From Acidimicrobiia bacterium (GTDB lineage Bacteria; Actinomycetota; Acidimicrobiia; Acidimicrobiales; Poriferisodalaceae): a DNA stretch of 64,000 nucleotides. The notes beneath the pieces were generated by a model. It searched no databases and was not told where the DNA came from. It worked only from the letters and a program-made list of their open reading frames with translations. The stretch spans positions 44,827 through 108,826 of the forward strand of contig JAJEFK010000026.1 of NCBI GenBank assembly GCA_022820505.1, in the 5' to 3' direction. The translations under genes and the position numbers were made by a program. Positions 32,700 through 40,781 of the stretch are shown here, in pieces (the first letter of the stretch is position 1; every line of letters begins with the position of its first letter).

Positions 32700-33239
32700 C
32701 TAGCCGGCGGCGGCGCTGCGGCGGCGCAGGTGCGGGATGGTGAGCGCGGCGCAGGCTTCGCGTTCGGTTTCATAGCTCAGCGCTCGTACGGCGTCGGCGA
32801 TGTCCCACCAGGCCACCTCGTCGACCTCACTCGGGTCGCCCGCGAGCCGCTTGGGCATCTTCGTCGGGGCCATCGCGTAGAAGAGCACCAGCTTGGGCAC
32901 CCCGCTCGCGATCAGGTAGCTGACCGGGTAGGGCGCAGACGTGATCGCGCACCGCACGCCCGTCTCCTCGCGGACCTCGCGCAGTGCCGCCTCCTCCCAG
33001 GATTCGCCCCGGTTGAGGTGGCCTTTCGGCAATGACCAGTCGTCGTACCGCGGCCGGTGCACCACCAGCACGGCGCCGTCGTGGCACACCACCCCGCCGG
33101 CCGCTCGGTCCACGGGCGCATTGGAGTAGCGGCCCCGCTCGATATGGCGCCGGCGTGCCTTCACTGTGAGCTGCGCGGCAGGAGCTTGGGCCGCCTTCTT
33201 GCGGCCCTTCTTCGACGACTTGGCCCCATCGGATGCCAC
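32700..33239 (-). CDS. Nudix hydrolase
   Basis: The product is 179 residues from GTG 33239, whose start is supported by TAGACA 6 nt upstream. A Lys-rich N-terminal 30 residues ('KSSKKGRKKAAQAPAAQLTV') precede the Nudix fold. The Nudix box is complete (GHLNRGE, seven residues, then REVREETGV). 'RPRYDDWSLPKGHLNRGES' matches the diadenosine-polyphosphate/MutT1-like subgroup that hydrolyses nucleoside or dinucleoside polyphosphates. Substrate not determinable. Cytosolic. Confidence 0.88.
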   Translation of the reverse strand: MASDGAKSSKKGRKKAAQAPAAQLTVKARRRHIERGRYSNAPVDRAAGGVVCHDGAVLVVHRPRYDDWSLPKGHLNRGESWEEAALREVREETGVRCAITSAPYPVSYLIASGVPKLVLFYAMAPTKMPKRLAGDPSEVDEVAWWDIADAVRALSYETEREACAALTIPHLRRRSAAAG

Positions 33240-33245
33240 GGTTCG

Positions 33246-33251
33246 TGTCTA
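33246..33251 (-). promoter_or_regulatory. Leaderless -10 box of the Nudix gene
   Basis: Reverse-strand TAGACA followed by 6 nt and GTG at 33239. The final A departs from TAnnnT. Confidence 0.4.
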
Positions 33252-33314
33252 GCGTGTCCACGCTGGCCGGGATGTACATGCCCGAGGTCGGCGGGGTCGA
33301 CACAGGGGACAGAC

Positions 33315-34400
33315 ATGGACTTGGGGATCTGCATCGCATCGCACATCGGCGATCTCGACTACGTCGAGCGTGCCGAGGAGCTCGGCTACACGCATGCCTG
33401 GTTCGCGGACAGCCACATGCTGTGGTCGGACTGCTACGCCACCCTGGCGCTCGCCGCTGAGCGCACCAGCACCATCGGTCTCGGCACCGGCGTGTCTGTC
33501 TCGGGCACACGGCCCGCTCCGGTGACCGCCGCGTCGATCGCGACGATCAACGCGCTCGCGCCCGGACGGACATTTCTCGGCATCGGCACCGGCAACACAG
33601 CGATGCGGATTATGGGACACAAACCGCAGCGCATCGCCGAGTTCGACGAGTACTTGGCTGCGCTGCGGCCGCTGCTGCGTGGCGAGGAAGCCGTCCACCA
33701 CTTCGGCGGCAGCGCGCAGCCGATCCGCCACATCATGCCCGACAACGGGTTCGTCAACTTCGACGACGAGATCCCGCTGTACGTGTCGGGTTTCGGGCCG
33801 CGGTCGCTGGGGCTGGCGGGCCGCTACGGCGACGGCGCGGTGCTCTCGGTGCCGCCCGACGGCTCGGCCACGGCGCGCGTCTGGGAGTACATCGAAGAAG
33901 GTGCCGCCGCTGACGGGCGCAGCATCGACCGCAGCCAGTACCTGATGTGCTCGCTCACCACGATCGTGATCCTCGACAACGGCGAGACGCTCGCCAGCCA
34001 GCGCGAGCGGGTTCACCACGAGGCAGGTGCCTTCGCGATGGCGTCGCTGCACTACTCCTACGACCAGTACCGGCAGTTCGGCCGGTCGCCCGGTGCACGC
34101 CTGGAGGCGGTGTGGGACGAGTACTGCGCGATGCTCGATGACACCGATCCCGAGCGCATCCACCAGCGCATCCACGCTGGCCACAACTGCTGGGTACTGC
34201 CCGAAGAGGCTCGGTTCCTCACCGACGAGCTCATCGATGCCACCTGCATCGTGGGCACTGCCGATCAGGTCGCCGAACGGCTGGCCGACCTGGGCGAGCG
34301 AGGGCTCGACCAGATCATGATCCTGCCCAACTTCGATCCCCGCTACGAGGTGCTCGAACGCGTCGGCCGCGAGATCATCCCCCGGCTTGCAGCCGGCTGA
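33315..34400 (+). CDS. LLM-class (F420-dependent type) oxidoreductase
   Basis: The product is 361 residues from ATG 33315 with AGGGGAC upstream. It has a luciferase-like TIM barrel: '[20 protein letters not shown]', '[20 protein letters not shown]', '[19 protein letters not shown]' (the loop that grips F420 or FMN phosphate) and '[20 protein letters not shown]'. The last is typical of 5,10-methylene-H4MPT reductase-like actinobacterial members. Cofactor F420 is likely but not proven. Expanded in actinomycetes; substrate unknown. Divergent from the Nudix gene with a 75-nt gap. Confidence 0.87.
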   Translation: MDLGICIASHIGDLDYVERAEELGYTHAWFADSHMLWSDCYATLALAAERTSTIGLGTGVSVSGTRPAPVTAASIATINALAPGRTFLGIGTGNTAMRIMGHKPQRIAEFDEYLAALRPLLRGEEAVHHFGGSAQPIRHIMPDNGFVNFDDEIPLYVSGFGPRSLGLAGRYGDGAVLSVPPDGSATARVWEYIEEGAAADGRSIDRSQYLMCSLTTIVILDNGETLASQRERVHHEAGAFAMASLHYSYDQYRQFGRSPGARLEAVWDEYCAMLDDTDPERIHQRIHAGHNCWVLPEEARFLTDELIDATCIVGTADQVAERLADLGERGLDQIMILPNFDPRYEVLERVGREIIPRLAAG

Positions 34401-34471
34401 GTGGGTCAGTAGGAGACTGCTCGCTAGCCTTGTGCGCCGCTGTCAAGCCCACCCGCAGGGAGCTGCTTCGA

Positions 34472-34708
34472 ATGAGCAACATCTGCCAAGTCACCGGCCG
34501 TCGGCCGCACTCGGGCTTCAACGTGTCGCACTCGCATCGGCGGACGAAGCGCTGGTTCAAGCCGAACATCCAGCGGAAGCGGTTCTGGGTGCCCAACGAG
34601 GGGCGCTGGGTCACACTGACCGTCAGTGCCAAGGGCATCAAGACCATCAACAAGCGCGGCATCGAGTCGGTGGTGGCCGATCTGCGCCGGCGTGGGGAGA
34701 AGGTCTGA
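34472..34708 (+). CDS. rpmB: Large-subunit ribosomal protein bL28
   Basis: The product is 78 residues from ATG 34472 with AGGGAG upstream. '[20 protein letters not shown]' and '[16 protein letters not shown]' are the standard bL28 N-terminus. It has only one Cys, so it is the zinc-free form. TAGCCT at 34425-34430 is a likely -10 with a leader of about 35 nt. The stop overlaps the rpmG start by ATG/TGA. Confidence 0.95.
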   Translation: MSNICQVTGRRPHSGFNVSHSHRRTKRWFKPNIQRKRFWVPNEGRWVTLTVSAKGIKTINKRGIESVVADLRRRGEKV

Positions 34709-34872
34709 TGCCCAAGAGCGACAAGCGTCCTGTCATCAAGCTGAAGTCCACCGAGGGCAGCGGCTACACGTACACGACGCGCAAGAACAAGACGAACACC
34801 CGCGACCGGATCGAGCTGCGCAAGTACGACCCGGTGCTGCGCCGGCACGTCATCTTCAAAGAAGAACGCTGA
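34708..34872 (+). CDS. rpmG: Large-subunit ribosomal protein bL33
   Basis: The product is 54 residues from ATG 34708, overlapping the rpmB stop. '[20 protein letters not shown]' and '[20 protein letters not shown]' are family landmarks. It has no Cys, so it is a zinc-independent bL33. In many actinobacteria zinc-free bL28-bL33 pairs are expressed under zinc limitation. Whether other copies exist lies outside the window. Confidence 0.95.
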   Translation: MPKSDKRPVIKLKSTEGSGYTYTTRKNKTNTRDRIELRKYDPVLRRHVIFKEER

Positions 34873-34908
34873 TCGGCGGCGCCGTCGAGTGCGCTGCATG
34901 AGCACCGC

Positions 34909-36177
34909 ATGACGGCGGCGCAGCCTGCTCGCCTGAGCCTGCGGGCGGCGCGACGTCTTGCCATCGGCACCCAGGGGCTCGCCGCGCCGCTGCCGGGCGG
35001 ACGGCTGGACATCCGGCATCTGCGACGGGCGATGGACAGCATGGGCCTGCTGCAGATCGACGCCGTCAACGTGCTGGCTCGCTCGCACCTGCTGGTGCTG
35101 CGAGCCCGGATGGGCGGCACTCACGATGCTGTGCTGGCGCTGCTCGAGCGCGCGGCGTACGCCCGGCGGCCGGACGAGCGCGAACTGACCGAGTACTGGG
35201 GCCATGAGGCGTCGTTCGTGCGTGTGGCCGACTGGCCACTGTTCGGCTGGCGGATGCGCCGGGGTGCTGCCGGCGACATGTGGAGCGGGAATGCCCGCTT
35301 CGGAGAGGCCAACCAGCCCAAGATCCGAGCGGCACTCGATTGGCTCGACGCCAGCGGTCCCGCATCCACGGCCGAAGTGGATGCCGCAATGAGCTGGGGA
35401 CCCGGCGTGCGCGGGCCATGGGGAACACGCAGCAACGGGAAGCTGGCGCTGGCGTGGCTGTTCTGGGCGGGGCGGGTTGGCGTGGCCGACCGCACCGGTT
35501 TCGTGCGCCGCTATGACGTGATCGAACGGGTGCTGCCGAGCGCGGTGGTCGATGCTGTTGTGGACGAACCCGACGCGCACCGGGCGCTGCTGGCAGACGC
35601 CGCCCGTTGCCTCGGCGTAGCCACTGCCGACGATCTCATCGACTACCACCGCCTGCCCAAGCGCATCGCGCCCGCCCGCATCGCGGACCTCGTCGAAGAC
35701 GACCAGCTCATCGAGGTGGCAGTGGAGGGCTGGGACCGGCCGGGGTATGTCCCCGCCGGCCAGCGCGCTGCCCGGCGACGGTCTCGATCGGTGTTGCTCA
35801 GCCCATTCGACCCGCTGGTATGGCACCGCCCCCGCGCCAAGCGGCTGTTCGGCTTCCACTACCGCATCGAGATCTACACGCCCAAGGCCAAGCGGCAGTA
35901 CGGCTATTTCGTGCTGCCGTTCCTGCACGACGATGCGCTGGTGGCGCGCCTCGATGTGCGCTTCGACCGGGAGCGCAACGTGCTGGAGGTACCGGCTTCG
36001 TGGGCTGAACCGGGGTCGTGGCCCAGCGGCGCCGCGGCCGCTGCAGACGCTCTGGAGGCACTGGCGACCGAGTTGCATGCGCTGTCTGCGTGGTGCGGCG
36101 CCGACGGAGTGTCGGTGCTGTCTCGCGGCGATCTCGCCGGCCGCCTGCGTGCTGCGGTCGCTGGCGCTGATTGCTGA
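34909..36177 (+). CDS. Winged-helix DNA-binding protein, YcaQ/HTH_42 family
   Basis: The product is 422 residues. The family includes E. coli YcaQ and actinobacterial glycosylases that unhook DNA crosslinks with a QxD/QxQ active site. Here 'SMGLLQIDAVNVLARSHLLV' holds the catalytic-type Gln-Ile-Asp. The body contains 'TEYWGHEASFVRVADWPLFG', 'GPWGTRSNGKLALAWLFWAG' (winged helix) and 'SPFDPLVWHRPRAKRLFGFH' (the SPFDxLvwdR signature). A DNA-repair role is inferred from family. The last 16 bases, including the stop, lie in the left copy of the 27-bp repeat that bounds the island, so insertion left the gene intact. Confidence 0.85.
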   Translation: MTAAQPARLSLRAARRLAIGTQGLAAPLPGGRLDIRHLRRAMDSMGLLQIDAVNVLARSHLLVLRARMGGTHDAVLALLERAAYARRPDERELTEYWGHEASFVRVADWPLFGWRMRRGAAGDMWSGNARFGEANQPKIRAALDWLDASGPASTAEVDAAMSWGPGVRGPWGTRSNGKLALAWLFWAGRVGVADRTGFVRRYDVIERVLPSAVVDAVVDEPDAHRALLADAARCLGVATADDLIDYHRLPKRIAPARIADLVEDDQLIEVAVEGWDRPGYVPAGQRAARRRSRSVLLSPFDPLVWHRPRAKRLFGFHYRIEIYTPKAKRQYGYFVLPFLHDDALVARLDVRFDRERNVLEVPASWAEPGSWPSGAAAAADALEALATELHALSAWCGADGVSVLSRGDLAGRLRAAVAGADC

Positions 36178-36188
36178 TCGAGGTGGCT
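36162..36188. repeat. Left 27-bp direct repeat of the island (att-like)
   Basis: Begins 'tggcgctgattgctgatcga' and is identical over 27 bases to 40455-40481, in the same orientation, 4,293 bp apart. It covers the 3' end and stop codon of the YcaQ-like gene, as attachment sites of integrating elements often do. Confidence 0.75.
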
Positions 36189-36218
36189 GATCCACCCCCT
36201 TTGCCGCACTCGATTAGC

Positions 36219-36881
36219 CTAATTCTTGGCTGGCTCCAAACTGTGAGCATGGAATGCTCCATCAGTCAGCCTTGAACATTCTGTTGGCACATCACGGTCA
36301 TATCCACCGCCCGCAGTGATGAGGTCGCCATCATTCATCGGGCCGTCTCCCCAGACCCAGATGTTCTTGGTAACGGGATCTTGCCTTGTGCCAGCACTTG
36401 GCAATGACAGGAAAATGACGGATGAGTTGCCCGCTTCGTCGGGCACAGACAAGTCGCCTTGCTCGTCAACAATATCAATACCATAGATGCATGATCCTTC
36501 GATTCTCAATCGTCCCGAATATTCGGCATCATGGTGCTGATCACCGAGAATGTAGTCATTCATACCGGTAAAGCTGGCCAAGGGAAAGTCTGGGATAGGT
36601 GGCTGGGGCACAGACACAGGCCTAGCAAAGGAAAACGATCCGCTTCTGAAACCAACAAAGGCAGCATCGGCTCGCTCGCCGACTGCTGATTCTACCGGTC
36701 CACACGAATATGAATCGTGGATGCACGCATCAGACTGCGACGGCAAAGTCGGCTGGTTGCTGGACACAAGTGCTTCAGAGACTCGAACCGGGTCTTGCTC
36801 GGTCATCTCCGTGCAGGCTAAGCAGGTTACGACCACGAGGATCACACCTACATGGCGATAAGTCAACGCTGCACCTGTCAT
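36219..36881 (-). CDS. Secreted protein or lipoprotein of unknown function
   Basis: The product is 220 residues from ATG 36881, 27 nt after the protease stop. The N-terminus 'TYRHVGVILVVVTCLACTEM' is a signal sequence. 'CLAC' could be an atypical lipobox (-3 is Cys rather than Leu), so the second Cys may be lipidated. The mature part is polar, with two Cys in 'SDACIHDSYSCGPVES' and others near the end, and no family I recognise. Codon usage is less GC-rich than the core genes. Pairing with the protease suggests an exported accessory, substrate or inhibitor; this is inference. Confidence 0.65.
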   Translation of the reverse strand: MTGAALTYRHVGVILVVVTCLACTEMTEQDPVRVSEALVSSNQPTLPSQSDACIHDSYSCGPVESAVGERADAAFVGFRSGSFSFARPVSVPQPPIPDFPLASFTGMNDYILGDQHHDAEYSGRLRIEGSCIYGIDIVDEQGDLSVPDEAGNSSVIFLSLPSAGTRQDPVTKNIWVWGDGPMNDGDLITAGGGYDRDVPTECSRLTDGAFHAHSLEPAKN

Positions 36882-36908
36882 CCGCGCGGATGCGGAGAAT
36901 GCCCGCGC

Positions 36909-38238
36909 TCAGCCAATGGTGACATTGTGGGACACCATTACATCAACACCGAGAAAGCTCTCAACTTCATCGATCGAGGAAAAGACGGCAACGACTCCGA
37001 GCCTTGTGCAGTCGTTTTCGCTGTTGCTCGACTTATGTATTCCATATGCTGTTGTATCTCGGTACCATGGCCCACCACTGTCGCCACTACAGCTCTGCAG
37101 TGCCGTACCGTGTACACGCACGAAGTAAGCACCGCAGGTAGCTGGCCCGCCGAGTTCGGACGCCTCACAAGCCCCAGAATTCTTTGGCTGGTAGTAGATG
37201 TGGGTGACTTCTCCGCAAGACACACCGCTCCTCTTGCCGGTGTGACAGATGAAATCGCCTCGCATATTGGTGCGCGTCTCGGTTCCTTGAACCACACGTA
37301 CACGTGGCGGTGAGTGCTCGGTATAGGCGAACTGTGACTTGAGCTGGTGTCCTGCCCCTGTGGGAATTTTGTGGAACTGCGCGTCGGCAGTAGTACCCGC
37401 ATATCCAGTCACCCAAGGCAAGTTGACACCATGCATGCGTTGAATGTCTCGACAGTGACCGGCGGTGACGATTCCGTAGGTACGAGTCGTACTGTGCCAC
37501 GCAGCAAAGCCGGACGTACAGGTGCTCGTGCTGCGACCGCCGTCGAACATTGCGTCGTCAGCGAGGTTACGCCCGTCGACGATGGCGTATGAGACACCGA
37601 TTCGTCCTTGGTAGGCAGCGGTCATCTGTGCCGCGAGGGCGACCAGCTCGGCGTCGGTCGCAGTCGTCGAGCCAGCAGGGGCATCGATATTGCCCACGGG
37701 GCCGGTACCGCCAACTGGGCCTTGTAGCTCCGAGGGTTCGATCGGTCGCAGCAAGGCGGGATCGATACCGATGTGAAGCGAATTGCTGCCCATGTCTGGG
37801 GCCGTGAAGGTCACAGCGGCGGAATAGTCCGCGACCAATGTCTGATCGTCGACGCGCCCAACAGGGCCGAGGCTGCTGCCGTTGCCGAAGCGATCCTGCG
37901 CATCAAGGAGTTCGGCCAAGGAGTGCTCGGCCCCGGCGCGAATCGTGATGTCGTCGTGGATGCTTGCGATCGAGACGCGACGCCGCCTCGGCCTCAGTCA
38001 CGCCGTACTCGGCGGCGTAAGCAGCAATAGCGGGATCAACGGCCGACGCGGCATCCGTTGTCGTGCCGACACCTGCGTCTGGCACCTGTGTGTCGTCGAT
38101 GACCGTATCGGCACCCTGTGCAGCAGCGCTTGCAGTGCTCGTCAGCAACGCCGCCAATAGGACTAACGAGACAACTGTTCGACATCGCCATCGACAGTTC
38201 GGTCGAGGCTGAGGCACAGGAGCGTTGGTGATGGTCAT
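36909..38238 (-). pseudogene. Secreted trypsin-like (S1) serine protease, frameshifted
   Basis: Two track ORFs are pieces of one gene. The first (from ATG 38238 after a strong AGGAGGTGA site) encodes a signal peptide ('VVSLVLLAALLTSTASAAAQ') and the start of a propeptide ('AAYAAEYGVTEAEAASRLDR'). The second, in another frame, continues the propeptide ('HSLAELLDAQDRFGNG') and holds the protease: 'GIVTAGHCRD' (catalytic His), probably 'TTADAQFHKI' (Asp), and 'LQSCSGDSGGPWYRD' (catalytic Ser), with several paired Cys. A single-base shift near 37970 would join them. It may be a true pseudogene or a sequence error; the catalytic domain is undamaged. Confidence 0.75.
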
Positions 38239-38360
38239 GAGGTCACCTCCTGAACGTTCATTAAGTACTGCTGCCGAAGCTACACCCCACTTTGAGGACC
38301 CTTAACCATCACCGTGTCAAGCCGAGCTCGTAGTGCGGTCGCTCACGCAACCGCAGGCAT

Positions 38361-39287
38361 TCAATCCGCGCCGAGCAGTGCTGCCAGACGTCGAAGGGTG
38401 GCAAGCACCTCTTCCGCACGCGCTGCGCTTCCTCCCGCGAGCACATCAGCGGCTTCGGCGCTCAAGAGTGACCAAACGGTCTCTGGATCGCTGTCGTCGG
38501 TGTGCTTTCGCAAGAACGCTGTCCAGTCGCGAGCAGGAATGCCGGCCAAGGGCTGACGGATCGCGGCATCGATCCAGTCGTCCATGATCCCGATGCGAGC
38601 AATCCTGCCGAAGTTGTGACCGCTGTCAGAGACCGGTTCGTCGACCGTGCGGTCCCGGCCGCTATACGGCTCGACGCCGGTGGGAACGCGGATTGCCGTG
38701 TCGCTGTGAGCATCGCGGATGTTCTGCCACCAGTAGTTGCGGTACTCCGCCGCATATCGGGCTGACCAGATGCCGGGTGCAAGCACGCGCGGCTTCCCCG
38801 ACACCACATTCGACAAGCACCAAGGCACCACGACGAGCAAGTCCCACTGACTGCAAGCCATCGGCGTGACCGTGTATCGAAAACTCGGTACCGCCTCCTT
38901 CGCGAGCAAGTACCAGCCTTTCAGCTCGATTCCCATCGCCACATCGTCAACCCCCTGCGCGCTGCGACTGCGTAGGAGGACATCCGGAAACGTCTGCGCC
39001 TGCCTCACAAACTCGTGCAAGGGCCACTCGCCATCGGGATCCCAGACATCGCGCATCCTGTTCAGTGCTTCCACCACCTGCACTTCGATCGTCGCTCCGA
39101 GAACCGTGTTCAGCGCGAACAGATCCGTCGCATCGAGACCCTCCATAACGGTCGGCGACTGGAAGTGAATCGGCAACGCGGTGAGCGCATCCCGAACCCG
39201 GTTGGAGAGAGATGTGACCCGATGGTCGGGGTCCGGCTCGGGCGGGGTTGGCTCGTCCGCGCTCGCGGCGCGAGCTTCGTTGGGCAT
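38361..39287 (-). CDS. Putative type II restriction endonuclease (PD-(D/E)xK)
   Basis: The product is 308 residues from ATG 39287, which overlaps the methyltransferase stop as TGATG, so translation is coupled. A PD-(D/E)xK nuclease core is readable: 'AQTFPDVLLRSR' (Pro-Asp at 101-102) and, 19 residues later, 'GIELKGWYLLA' (E121-x-K123). 'SQWDLLVVVPWCLSNVVSGK' follows as the next core strand. I cannot name the specificity. Position directly after a DNA methyltransferase makes a cognate restriction enzyme the best reading. The N-terminal 25 residues are Pro/Asp-rich and disordered. Confidence 0.75.
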   Translation of the reverse strand: MPNEARAASADEPTPPEPDPDHRVTSLSNRVRDALTALPIHFQSPTVMEGLDATDLFALNTVLGATIEVQVVEALNRMRDVWDPDGEWPLHEFVRQAQTFPDVLLRSRSAQGVDDVAMGIELKGWYLLAKEAVPSFRYTVTPMACSQWDLLVVVPWCLSNVVSGKPRVLAPGIWSARYAAEYRNYWWQNIRDAHSDTAIRVPTGVEPYSGRDRTVDEPVSDSGHNFGRIARIGIMDDWIDAAIRQPLAGIPARDWTAFLRKHTDDSDPETVWSLLSAEAADVLAGGSAARAEEVLATLRRLAALLGAD

Positions 39288-40393
39288 CAGACGTTCTTGC
39301 GCGGAGCAGCCGATGCGTCCAAGAGCCGCTGCTCGGCGACATCGGCAAAGTGGTCCACGCGCTCAGCTGCAAATGCATGCCGCCCACACGCAATTGCTGC
39401 TGCTGCGGCACTGCACAAACCGCCGAACGGCTCCCAGACGACATGGCCTGGACGGGTGGCCGCTGTGATGATGCGCTCCATGAACTCGACCGGCTTCTGG
39501 TTGAGGTGGACAGACGCATGGCGGCCCGGATTGTGGACACGCGGTGCGGAGCGGATGCCATTGCCCTTGTAGCGCTCGTCGCTGTGCAGCGCGGGTCGGC
39601 GCCACACGTTCGTCAGGCCGTGGGCATGAGTCCAAGCGTGGCGCAGCCGCGACCACTCTGACGCAGTGAGGGGCGTAGGACCATCCACGGAGTAGTAGGG
39701 GGCACCCTTTGGGTCACCATGGTGATTCGCGTAGGCGACCAACCGCTCCAGCATCTCGGGCGGTGGGAAGTACCAAAGCCAATCCTGGGTCAGATACTTG
39801 CGAGTTGCTGCATTGGCGACTCCACACGCCTCGTTTGCGCGGTACAGCGGCAAGCCAGCCCGCAGCCATTCATGGCGCAGCCACTGCTTGGCGGGCATGA
39901 CGCCCTCTGCGGTCTCGAATTCCAGGCGTCGCCGGTAGAAAACGCAGACTTCAGTGGTCACCGGGAACTGGCGGATCGTGTCGCCGTTGACGTTGCCAGC
40001 GATGTGACTGAGCCCCTTGTCCCAGACGATGCTCTGGACGTAATCCCAGCCAGCGTCCGCCAGCAGCGGATGCACACTCGCCCAGCCGATCTCCGTGTTC
40101 CAGAACCACAGCGTCGTAGCCGGGTGGGCGAACTTCGTCCAGTTCTCGATATGCGGGGCATACCAGTTCGGCAACTCCGACGGAGTGCGCGGATCGCCTG
40201 GAAACCCGCCGACACCGTACGCGCCGTCGGACATGATCAGCGAAGGCTGAGGCCATTCCACGTAGACGTCAAGAACGTCGCCGCGGTGCAGTGACCAATG
40301 CGGCTGCGATTCGTCAAACCTGACGGAAGCGCGCGTTCGTTCGGTCACCACACGACCAGAATAGGCAGGGGGTGTCACCGAATCACTGCTCAT
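39287..40393 (-). CDS. Site-specific DNA methyltransferase (amino-MTase, beta-type order)
   Basis: The product is 368 residues from ATG 40393. The catalytic motif IV reads 'LIMSDGAYGVGGFPG' (SDGAY in place of DPPY) near residue 57. Far downstream come motif X 'HASVHLNQKPVEFMERIITA' and the SAM-binding motif I 'GHVVWEPFGGLCSAAAAAIA'. Catalytic motif before SAM motif is the order of beta-class N6-adenine/N4-cytosine methyltransferases. About 230 residues between them would be the target-recognition region. The track's upstream 50 residues run through the right repeat and are not coding. Protects host DNA from the coupled endonuclease. Confidence 0.85.
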   Translation of the reverse strand: MSSDSVTPPAYSGRVVTERTRASVRFDESQPHWSLHRGDVLDVYVEWPQPSLIMSDGAYGVGGFPGDPRTPSELPNWYAPHIENWTKFAHPATTLWFWNTEIGWASVHPLLADAGWDYVQSIVWDKGLSHIAGNVNGDTIRQFPVTTEVCVFYRRRLEFETAEGVMPAKQWLRHEWLRAGLPLYRANEACGVANAATRKYLTQDWLWYFPPPEMLERLVAYANHHGDPKGAPYYSVDGPTPLTASEWSRLRHAWTHAHGLTNVWRRPALHSDERYKGNGIRSAPRVHNPGRHASVHLNQKPVEFMERIITAATRPGHVVWEPFGGLCSAAAAAIACGRHAFAAERVDHFADVAEQRLLDASAAPRKNV

Positions 40394-40454
40394 CGCCAAC
40401 TGTCGTCGATGATCGCACATCGGGCATCCGATAGCTGGACGAGCACTCCGAAAT

Positions 40455-40481
40455 TGGCGCTGATTGCTGATCGAGGTGGCT
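40455..40481. repeat. Right 27-bp direct repeat of the island (att-like)
   Basis: Identical to 36162-36188 in the same orientation. It lies 69 bp before tRNA-Asp and is not inside a gene here. Confidence 0.75.
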
Positions 40482-40550
40482 ATCGTTGCTGCGCTTGCAT
40501 CGGCAGAGATCCCGATCTCGACCTCGGCGCAAGCACACAGCAATACAGCT

Positions 40551-40625
40551 GGTCCCGTGGTGAAGTCTGGAGTTCACGCTGGCCTGTCAAGCCAGAGGTC
40601 GCGGGTTCAAATCCCGTCGGGACCG
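40551..40625 (+). tRNA. tRNA-Asp (GTC)
   Basis: Acceptor GGTCCCG pairs with CGGGACC and the discriminator base is G. The anticodon stem CTGGC/GCCAG holds loop CTGTCAA with anticodon GTC. The T arm is GCGGGTTCAAATCCCGT. Only 1 nt separates it from tRNA-Phe, so the two are cotranscribed. Confidence 0.95.
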
Positions 40626-40626
40626 C

Positions 40627-40699
40627 GGTCGGGTAGCTCAGTTGGCAGAGCGCGCGCCTGAAAAGCGCGAGGTCACCGGATCGACGCCGGTCCCGACCA
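40627..40699 (+). tRNA. tRNA-Phe (GAA)
   Basis: Acceptor GGTCGGG pairs with CCCGACC and the discriminator base is A. The D arm is TAGCTCAGTTGGCAGAGC. The anticodon loop CTGAAAA gives GAA. The T loop reads ATCGACG, slightly unusual for TTCGANN because the first T is replaced by A. Confidence 0.93.
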
Positions 40700-40709
40700 C
40701 TGGGAACAA

Positions 40710-40740
40710 GCGGCCTCGAAGGGCTTCGCCCCTCGGCCGC
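40710..40740. terminator. Hairpin between tRNA-Phe and malic enzyme
   Basis: GCGGCC/GGCCGC outer stem with an inner AGGGC/GCCC(C)T stem around TTC. It starts 10 nt after tRNA-Phe and lies between convergent units. No T-run. Confidence 0.55.
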
Positions 40741-40781
40741 TAACTCAAGGGGTGCCGTGGCGGCACGCCCCCGCGGGGTGT

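Larger units (their letters stand above)
36189..40454. mobile_element. 4.3-kb genomic island bounded by 27-bp direct repeats
   Basis: Content: a putative lipoprotein, a frameshifted secreted serine protease, and a PD-ExK endonuclease coupled to a DNA methyltransferase, all on the reverse strand. Base composition is visibly less GC-rich than the flanks, especially 36.2-37.5 kb, with many A/T-ending codons. tRNA-Asp and tRNA-Phe begin about 70 bp beyond the right repeat. No integrase or transposase is present, so the element must be decayed, moved in trans, or arrived by another route. Confidence 0.65.

Noticed and set aside
40298-40661. Forward ORFs crossing the right repeat and tRNA-Asp
   Set aside because: They run through a tRNA and the methyltransferase start region, with no ribosome-binding site or family match.
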